Source of the DNA: Bacteroides sp.
GTDB taxonomy: Bacteria > Bacteroidota > Bacteroidia > Bacteroidales > Bacteroidaceae
Length of the DNA stretch: 5,249 bases
Direction of reading: 5' to 3'
Assembly (NCBI RefSeq): GCF_030151085.1
Contig: NZ_JASLER010000088.1
Location: forward strand, 1-5,249
The notes beneath the pieces are model-generated. The model ran no database searches. It had not been told where the DNA came from and saw nothing but the letters and a program-made list of their open reading frames with translations. The translations under genes were made by a program, and so were the position numbers. This document shows, piece after piece, positions 1 through 5,249 of this stretch; position 1 is the stretch's first letter, and every line of letters starts with the position of its first letter.

Positions 1-2188
1 CCGGAACTGTACCGGAGATACCCGGAACTTCAGCCAGCAAATCTTTGGTGGTCTTTTTGTAATATACACCTTCGAAGTGCAAGCGATTACGGAAGAAATT
101 GGCTTCGGCTCCTGCTTCCCATGCTTCTACTTTTTCCCAACGCAATTTAGGGTTAGGTAAGTAAGAAAGTTGGTAACCCGGATAGATAGCGGACGGGGTA
201 CCGAATACTGCGGAATAAGCATTGGTCAAAAGAGGCTCTGCCGGATAAGGTTTATCCAGATTTTGGTTACCTAGCGTACCCCAAGAACCTTTTAATTTCA
301 ACATATCCAACCAAGTGATTCCTTTCATGAATTCTTCTTCACTCATTAACCAACCGGCACCTACTGAGTAGAAGTTTTGCCATTGGTTTCCAGTATATGC
401 AAATGCTGAGGAACCATCACGACGGAATGAACCATTGAGTAAGTATCTACCTTTATAGTTGTAAATGACACGACCCAGCATAGATACCGTACTACGTTCC
501 CATTGTGTACTATTATTTGTTGCAGTTGCGGCATCGCCTATGCTGACATACCATTTGTCTTGATTATCAGGAATAACCAAACCTACTCCTTGGGTACGGG
601 CGGCACCTAGTAATTCCAGTTTATTATAGTAAGTAGTGAAACCGGCAGTAGCGGTCAAACTATGTTCGCCCCATGTATTCTGGTAGGTCAGCAGATAATC
701 GCTCTGTACTTTCATTTCAGTTTGTTTCTCTTGGCTTACGCCGGTTTTACCGTCGCCTAGAGTTTCGATCTTGTCTGCTATGCTATTATCATAAACTTGG
801 ATTTTCGGAGTGTATTTGCGAGTACTGTTAGATGCATAGTCCATAGAATACATCACCTTGAATTGGAAATGTTTCAGGAAGTCCCATTCACCATATACGC
901 TACCCGAACCACGATAATTTTCAGCTTTCGTAGTATTGGCTTTCAGTTCGACATCCACCATCGGGTTGTTCATTTGTGCTTTCTGAAAACCGGGGAGTGT
1001 GGTGTATAAACCATATTCTTCATTAAATACAGGGGCTACCGGAGCAGCACGCAAAGCAGTTGCAACACTCTTGGTATCGGCCGGTAATATACGTGCACCG
1101 TTGAATTGGAAACCTACTTTGAAGTTGTCGGTTACTTTGTAATCATTGCTGACATTCAATGTGATTTTGCTGTACTTCTCGTTCTTGATGTTACCTTGTT
1201 CGTAGGCATAACCTGCACCGAGATAGAAGCTATGCTTTGCAGAGGCACCTGTAATACTGATGTTATTGTTGGTAATGAAGCCGCTCTGGAAAATTTCATC
1301 CTGCCAGTTGGTATTACCTGTCCAGTCGGTAAAATCAAATTGTGGGTTACCTTCATTTTGTAATTGTTCGTTGTACAACATCTTGAAACCATCGGCATCT
1401 ACCATGGCAATCTTATTGGTGATTGCTTTAAAACCGAAAGAACCGTTGATGTTTACTCGGGTTTGACCCTCTTTTGCTTTCTTGGTAGTGATAATAATTA
1501 CACCGTTGGCACCACGTACACCGAAGATGGCAAGTGAGGACGGGTCCTTTAGGATTTCCATAGACTCGATATCCTGTGGGTTCAGGAAGTTGATGTTGTC
1601 ATTGAACAATCCGTCTACTACATACAGAGGCTTGTAACCGTTAATTGAATTCGTACCGCGTACACGTATTTCAGGATCTGCACCAGCTTTACCGGAGTTG
1701 ATTACTTGCACTCCGGCAACTTTACCTTGCAAAGCCGCTACAGGATTTGCTACGGGCTTGTTGGCAATTTCATCTCCTTTTACGTTCGTTATAGAACCGG
1801 TCAAGTCACGTTTCTTGGCACTACCATAACCTATGACTACGGTTTCGGCCAGTAAGTTGGAGTCGTCCTTCAGCTGAACATTGATAACTGATTGGTTTCC
1901 AACTTTGATGGATTGTTTCAGCATACCTACATAGGAAAACTCCAAAGTGTTTTCCGGTGTTACCTGAATGGAGTATTTACCGTCTATATCGGTAATCACA
2001 CCATTGGAAGTACCTTGTACCAATACGGATGCACCGATAAGAGGATCACCCAAGGCATCTGTTACGGTACCGGTTACGGTTTTTGTCTGTGAAAAGACAG
2101 GCACAGATGCCAAAAGCATGCATGCCATTAAGAATAGATTTTTCAGCCATAAGGCCCTTTTCATAGGAAGTTTAGGTTTCTTCTTCAT
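1..2188 (-). CDS. SusC/RagA-family TonB-dependent outer-membrane receptor, 3' end beyond the window
   Basis: Outer-membrane transporter that, by family knowledge, imports oligosaccharides or other large nutrients with a SusD-like surface lipoprotein, powered by TonB-ExbBD. The frame is open from the ATG at 2188 to the left edge: about 729 codons, with no frameshift or stop. Visible in order: a signal peptide (residues 1-33; hydrophobic LFLMACMLLASVPVFS, likely cut before Q34); a carboxypeptidase-D-like beta-sandwich (about 36-112; GTVTD, GASV, TDIDGKY); a TonB-box-like segment (ETVVIGYG, 115-122); and a plug domain (about 128-237) with LQGKVAGV, RVRGTNSING, YVVDG and DPSSLAIFGVRGANGV. The barrel follows and carries the family motif RRDGSSAF (589-596). 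There is no STN domain, so control by an ECF sigma/anti-sigma pair is not suggested. Family members are usually near 1000 residues, so roughly 270-300 are missing. The start at 2188 (MKKK) is preferred for its A-rich leader (AAAAATTAACGCA). In-frame alternatives are ATG at 2215, directly after an in-frame TAG, and ATG at 2164. The family call is firm; the substrate is unknown. Confidence 0.96.
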   Translation of the reverse strand, partial: MKKKPKLPMKRALWLKNLFLMACMLLASVPVFSQTKTVTGTVTDALGDPLIGASVLVQGTSNGVITDIDGKYSIQVTPENTLEFSYVGMLKQSIKVGNQSVINVQLKDDSNLLAETVVIGYGSAKKRDLTGSITNVKGDEIANKPVANPVAALQGKVAGVQVINSGKAGADPEIRVRGTNSINGYKPLYVVDGLFNDNINFLNPQDIESMEILKDPSSLAIFGVRGANGVIIITTKKAKEGQTRVNINGSFGFKAITNKIAMVDADGFKMLYNEQLQNEGNPQFDFTDWTGNTNWQDEIFQSGFITNNNISITGASAKHSFYLGAGYAYEQGNIKNEKYSKITLNVSNDYKVTDNFKVGFQFNGARILPADTKSVATALRAAPVAPVFNEEYGLYTTLPGFQKAQMNNPMVDVELKANTTKAENYRGSGSVYGEWDFLKHFQFKVMYSMDYASNSTRKYTPKIQVYDNSIADKIETLGDGKTGVSQEKQTEMKVQSDYLLTYQNTWGEHSLTATAGFTTYYNKLELLGAARTQGVGLVIPDNQDKWYVSIGDAATATNNSTQWERSTVSMLGRVIYNYKGRYLLNGSFRRDGSSAFAYTGNQWQNFYSVGAGWLMSEEEFMKGITWLDMLKLKGSWGTLGNQNLDKPYPAEPLLTNAYSAVFGTPSAIYPGYQLSYLPNPKLRWEKVEAWEAGAEANFFRNRLHFEGVYYKKTTKDLLAEVPGISGTVP

Positions 2189-2215
2189 TGCGTTAATTTT
2201 TAGTGGATAACTCAT

Positions 2216-2248
2216 CTAAATAATGCAATGAAACAAACAAAAAGCAAA
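2216..2248 (-). promoter_or_regulatory. Possible weak Bacteroidota promoter for the SusC-like gene
   Basis: The 67-bp gap between the regulator stop and the receptor start is T-rich on the coding (minus) strand. It contains TTTG (2248-2245), then 21 bases, then TTATTTAG (2223-2216). The Bacteroides primary-sigma consensus is a TTTG-type -33 box and a TAnnTTTG -7 box about 19-21 bases apart. The -33 matches, but the -7 matches only four of its six defined positions. A start near 2209 would give a leader of about 20 bases for the ATG at 2188 and would rule out the ATG at 2215. A poor -7 box is what one would expect if an activator is needed, but this is inference. Readthrough from the regulator is an alternative, since I see no terminator hairpin in the gap. 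Confidence 0.3.
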
Positions 2249-2255
2249 AAAGATG

Positions 2256-5081
2256 TCAATCAATAGTTAAAAAGAACTCATTCAGGTTTTGAGTGGGTTG
2301 TAAATTGAGTTTCTTGCGCAGGCGATAACGGTTGTTTTCTATGGCTCGCACCGAGAGATTCATCAAAGAAGCAATGTCTTTGGTGTCCATATTCAGTTTG
2401 AGGCAGGCGCAGAGGCGCAAGTCATTGGTTGTAAGCAAAGGGTAAGCCTCTTTCAATGTCTTGAAGAAGTTATGATGCTTCTGCTCAAATTTGATAAGGA
2501 ACATTTTCCAGTCATCTTCTGTATCGAGGTTATTGGTAAGCAGATTATTGATTTTCTGATAAAGAGGAATCAATGGCTTTTGAGTATTCTTGGTACAGAC
2601 TTCATCTACAATCTCTTTCAGTTTCAAGATCAGTTCATTCTTACGGATGATGAATGATGTCTGGGTGAAAATTTCGGCATTCTTTTCCTCGATCTCGTTC
2701 TGCAGCTGCTCGTTCAATGTACGTAGATGTGCCGCTTCCTGAGCTTTCATACGTCTCAGATGTTTCGTTTGCAATCGCTTCTTCATCAGCCAGAAGGTGA
2801 TGAATAGGGCAGAGATAGTTAAAAGACCACAAGTAAGATACCACCAAATGGTACGATACCAAGGCGGTGATATCTCAAAGCGGATAATGGTATCGGGAGA
2901 ATAGTTATTCAGTCCATCCGTGGCGCGAAGACGCAAAGTATATGTACCCTGTGGTAGACGGGCATACGAAATGCTATTCCGTAGTTCGGGTTGACTCCAA
3001 GTGCTGTCTACTTCTTCAAGTAGATATTCTATAAAAAGGTTCCCGGCAAAAGCATCATTGACAGAGAAACCAACGGTAACGGTATTGTCTTCGTAAGGGA
3101 TTTGGATAGGCTTGTTGAGATCGGCATAGCCACCGTTCAAGTCCCTTCCCGTATGTACAAACTCAAGATTAGGAGGAGATATCTTTATACTTTGCTGTTT
3201 GCTGTGCATGGAGTTATGAAGAATAAATCCGGCATCCAGACAGATAAGCGAAAGCGAATCATTTAATACTGATATGTTCTCGAAAGCTGTAATAAGCGAT
3301 AGATTGTCCGCTTCTACATTGTAAGCTTCTTTGATACGTGCTATATAACCGTCATAGAAAAAACGGTAAACAGAGGAACTGCTGATAGCCCAACTTTCTT
3401 GACTATTGATGGGTACAATTCGTTTGAGATTGTTTACATTCTTGAAACATTCGTTTAGGAGTGGGTTGGATTGTAGACTATCACTCGTTTCATTGTACGA
3501 AAAGAAGCGATTATCTCCCAGGAAAATTATACGTCCACTCACTTTATATACTTGTAGATGAACAGGGAGCTCTTTATCCTTGTCGTTTCCATAATAAGTG
3601 TAGTAGCGGAATGCATTCAATTCTTCATTAAGCCGGCACTTATAGATGCCCCGGCTGACAGTTTCCAACCATATATTACCTAAATGGTCTACTTCTGCGT
3701 CTTGAATGGGGTCGGTGATTTGCTGCATTGCGTTTACCTGCCCGGTTTCTTTGTTGACGATGTATAGTTTGTTGTATGTGATAATAATTTGAATCAGTTT
3801 ATCGTTAATGGTAGCTTCCAATATCCGGAATACACCACTATTGATTCGATATAATTGCTTGATACTGAAATTCGGGCGTATTTCAAGTAATCCATTGTTA
3901 TGTCCGCAGAATAATCTTCCGTCAATCTCCTGGAAAGACCAAACCTGCCCTTGTGTACCTTCAATTAACTTTAACGAAGAAAACATTTCCAGATCGTTGG
4001 CATTTTCTTTTGGAGTATAATATACGCCTTGATTGGTACCTATCAGTAGATTTCCATTCCACAGAGTGGCAGCATATACAGCACTGGAGCCGCTATTCGC
4101 TGTTCGATAGTAGCTTAGTCCGTCCGTGTAGCGGATATAAGCAAGACCACGATCCATGGCCACCCATATATTGTTCCGGTGATCTTCGTATAGAGACAGG
4201 ATAGTATTATTCTGTAAGGAGTTTGCGGAATAGAAGTGATTAAGTATGTTGCCATTAATATCCACCTCGTATACTCCGCTTAGTTGTGTTCCCAGATAGT
4301 AGGTGTTTCGTTTGGCACAAAAGATGCCGCAGTTCAACTCTTGTCCGCCTAGTTGGTTAGTCAGTGCATTGTTCCATAAAATAAAGTTTTTATGGTCGTA
4401 TATATATACTTCTCCGGTCGAGGTACCGATTAAATAGCGATCTTTTCCGTATGGAAGAATGACGCGGGTCGTGGTTCCTTCCAGGAATTCGGTACCCTCA
4501 ATCTTGTTTAACTTACCATCTTTTAACCGGTAAAGCGGACCATAAATTTCTTGTACCCAATATTCATCTCTTACTTTCAGCAGCAGTAGAAATCCTTTAG
4601 GAATACTTAACTTCTGCATGGTCTTATGGTTGTAAACATAAATATTGCTGAATGATTGGTAGTAGACATTATTTCCGTCTATCCAGATACGCCAAAAGCT
4701 TTCATTATCCAGACTTTTGGCAGGCAATAATCCTTTTAAAGAAGTATATTTCAGTCTGCCGGACTGGTCTCTATCCCAACGGCCCAGTTCTTCAGCGCCT
4801 CCGGTATAAATTGTTTGATGTGATTCTACTGCTAGAGCCCGCACAATAAGAGAGTTGGGCATGGGGAAGAGTTCCCACTCCATACCGTCGGATTCTAGTA
4901 GACCGATGTCATTGCCAAAATACATAATGCCTCTTTCGTCTTGTCCGATAGACCAATTTTTATTGGCTGCATGGTATTTATCACGGGCAAAATTGATAAT
5001 ATAAGGCTTTTGATTGGCATAAGACAGACATGCCACCAGCAAAAACAAACAAACTAAAGATATATGTCTTTGAAGGTTCAT
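2256..5081 (-). CDS. Membrane-bound sensor-regulator: periplasmic propeller, Y_Y_Y domain, one membrane segment, LuxR-type HTH
   Basis: Complete 941-residue protein predicted to sense a periplasmic ligand and bind DNA directly from the inner membrane. An N-terminal export signal (1 to about 22) ends in ACLSYAN. Residues about 25-635 are propeller-like, with two-component-regulator (Reg_prop) repeats of the form D..GNIW....GI: SIGQDERGIMYFGNDIGL (44-61), EDHRNNIWVAMDRGLAYI (299-316), QEIDGRLFCGHNNGLLEI (384-401) and DHLGNIWLETVSRGIYKC (465-482). A Y_Y_Y domain follows (about 655-740; Y686, Y706, Y714, LPQGTYTLRLRATDG). One membrane segment (744-766) is followed by KKRLQTKHLRR, which places the C-terminus in the cytoplasm. 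A coiled coil (about 767-828) leads to a GerE/LuxR-type helix-turn-helix (about 880-928; LTTNDLRLCACLKL, KDIASLMNLS, RYRLRKKL). There is no histidine-kinase, receiver or AraC domain, unlike hybrid two-component systems with the same sensor half. The gene lies 67 bp upstream of a SusC-like gene on the same strand, so control of that locus is likely but inferred. The ligand is unknown. Confidence 0.93.
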   Translation of the reverse strand: MNLQRHISLVCLFLLVACLSYANQKPYIINFARDKYHAANKNWSIGQDERGIMYFGNDIGLLESDGMEWELFPMPNSLIVRALAVESHQTIYTGGAEELGRWDRDQSGRLKYTSLKGLLPAKSLDNESFWRIWIDGNNVYYQSFSNIYVYNHKTMQKLSIPKGFLLLLKVRDEYWVQEIYGPLYRLKDGKLNKIEGTEFLEGTTTRVILPYGKDRYLIGTSTGEVYIYDHKNFILWNNALTNQLGGQELNCGIFCAKRNTYYLGTQLSGVYEVDINGNILNHFYSANSLQNNTILSLYEDHRNNIWVAMDRGLAYIRYTDGLSYYRTANSGSSAVYAATLWNGNLLIGTNQGVYYTPKENANDLEMFSSLKLIEGTQGQVWSFQEIDGRLFCGHNNGLLEIRPNFSIKQLYRINSGVFRILEATINDKLIQIIITYNKLYIVNKETGQVNAMQQITDPIQDAEVDHLGNIWLETVSRGIYKCRLNEELNAFRYYTYYGNDKDKELPVHLQVYKVSGRIIFLGDNRFFSYNETSDSLQSNPLLNECFKNVNNLKRIVPINSQESWAISSSSVYRFFYDGYIARIKEAYNVEADNLSLITAFENISVLNDSLSLICLDAGFILHNSMHSKQQSIKISPPNLEFVHTGRDLNGGYADLNKPIQIPYEDNTVTVGFSVNDAFAGNLFIEYLLEEVDSTWSQPELRNSISYARLPQGTYTLRLRATDGLNNYSPDTIIRFEISPPWYRTIWWYLTCGLLTISALFITFWLMKKRLQTKHLRRMKAQEAAHLRTLNEQLQNEIEEKNAEIFTQTSFIIRKNELILKLKEIVDEVCTKNTQKPLIPLYQKINNLLTNNLDTEDDWKMFLIKFEQKHHNFFKTLKEAYPLLTTNDLRLCACLKLNMDTKDIASLMNLSVRAIENNRYRLRKKLNLQPTQNLNEFFLTID

Positions 5082-5121
5082 AGTATGGTTGATATTGGAG
5101 ATCTTTCTCTTTATTAAAAAA

Positions 5122-5155
5122 CAAATATACGCTATATTTTATAATTACGCTTTAA
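5122..5155 (-). promoter_or_regulatory. Promoter of the sensor-regulator gene
   Basis: On the minus strand TATATTTG (5129-5122) matches the Bacteroides -7 consensus TAnnTTTG at every defined position. The expected -33 region, 20 bases upstream, reads TTAAAG (5155-5150), a poor match to TTTG; weak -33 boxes are common in this group. Transcription would start near 5115, giving a leader of roughly 35 bases before the ATG at 5081. No strong Shine-Dalgarno is present, which is normal for Bacteroidota. The promoter lies downstream of the hairpin at 5165-5200, so that hairpin would not be in the regulator's leader and is not an attenuator for it. Confidence 0.6.
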
Positions 5156-5164
5156 TTATTTCAT

Positions 5165-5200
5165 AAAAAAACCTCTGAGATGTTATTCTCAGAGGTTTTT
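5165..5200. terminator. Rho-independent terminator, potentially bidirectional
   Basis: A perfect 10-bp stem, ACCTCTGAGA (5171-5180) with TCTCAGAGGT (5187-5196), closes a 6-base loop TGTTAT. It is flanked by A6 on the left (5165-5170) and T5 on the right (5196-5200), so the hairpin is followed by a U-tract on either strand. No plus-strand gene ends here, so the likely role is to stop minus-strand transcription entering from beyond the right edge, insulating the regulator's promoter about 10-15 bases further along. On the minus strand a short frame ending in ALYIL-stop (TAA at 5225-5223) could be the tail of that gene, but 27 bases are too few to call it. Confidence 0.85.
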
Positions 5201-5249
5201 AAATTGCTTGTAGTTGTTTGTCTTAGAGTATATAAAGTGCGGGTGATAG

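Noticed and set aside
1106..1466. Overlapping open frames on both strands inside the receptor gene (plus 1106-1363 and 1260-1466, minus 1156-1398).
   Set aside because: They lie within the continuous, family-typical SusC reading frame, and their translations look like random out-of-frame sequence.
2171..2201. Plus-strand TTTA-N19-TAATTTTT, a possible antisense promoter at the receptor start, as for antisense small RNAs known near some Bacteroides polysaccharide loci.
   Set aside because: Both boxes are imperfect, the region is A/T-rich so such matches are expected by chance, and no RNA-like hairpin or terminator follows on the plus strand.
2231..2252. T-rich run after the regulator stop on the minus strand, considered as a terminator tail.
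   Set aside because: No stable GC-rich stem precedes it; the sequence before it is the end of the regulator coding region.
2641..2862. Minus-strand 73-codon open frame inside the regulator gene.
   Set aside because: It is a frame shadow over the region coding for the membrane segment and coiled coil of the 941-residue protein, with no protein-like features of its own.
5042..5054. CAAACAAAC-type motif seen both in the receptor upstream gap (about 2234-2241) and here at the regulator N-terminus, considered as a shared operator.
   Set aside because: Here it encodes leucine, valine and cysteine residues of the signal peptide, and the motif is low-complexity, so the repetition is most likely chance.
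5223..5249. Possible tail of a minus-strand gene entering from the right (ends ALYIL, TAA at 5225-5223).
   Set aside because: Its position just before a terminator is suggestive, but nine codons cannot be told from chance, and the other two minus-strand frames are also open over this short edge.

Overview
This window comes from a Bacteroidota genome, most likely Bacteroides or a close gut relative such as Phocaeicola or Parabacteroides. Three things point there. The first is a SusC/RagA-type TonB-dependent outer-membrane receptor. The second is a large membrane-bound regulator with a periplasmic propeller, a triple-tyrosine (Y_Y_Y) domain and a LuxR-type DNA-binding tail. The third is a TAnnTTTG-type promoter box instead of an E. 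coli-like -10. Base composition is moderate and looks the same across both genes, so neither appears recently acquired.

All supported genes lie on the minus strand, so in transcription order the window reads from right to left. At the right edge (about 5201-5249) there is short sequence with no supportable gene. Next comes a strong hairpin terminator with T-tracts on both strands (5165-5200), then a promoter with an exact TAnnTTTG box (5122-5129). The intact 941-residue sensor-regulator follows (5081 to 2256). After a 67-bp gap without a terminator comes the SusC-like receptor, which starts at 2188 and runs off the left edge. About 729 codons of the receptor are present, so roughly the last quarter to third of a typical SusC is missing.

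The layout is that of the start of a polysaccharide-utilisation-type locus. The regulator probably senses a ligand in the periplasm and acts directly on DNA from the membrane, without a kinase or receiver domain. The obvious candidate target is the receptor gene just downstream, and a SusD-like lipoprotein gene would be expected past the left edge. The nutrient cannot be told from this sequence: no glycoside hydrolase, lyase, sulfatase, peptidase or SusD is visible. I found no RNA gene, mobile element, CRISPR array or defence system. The most notable points are the one-protein signalling architecture and its tight linkage to the receptor gene; both fit known Bacteroidota families and are not a clearly new system.
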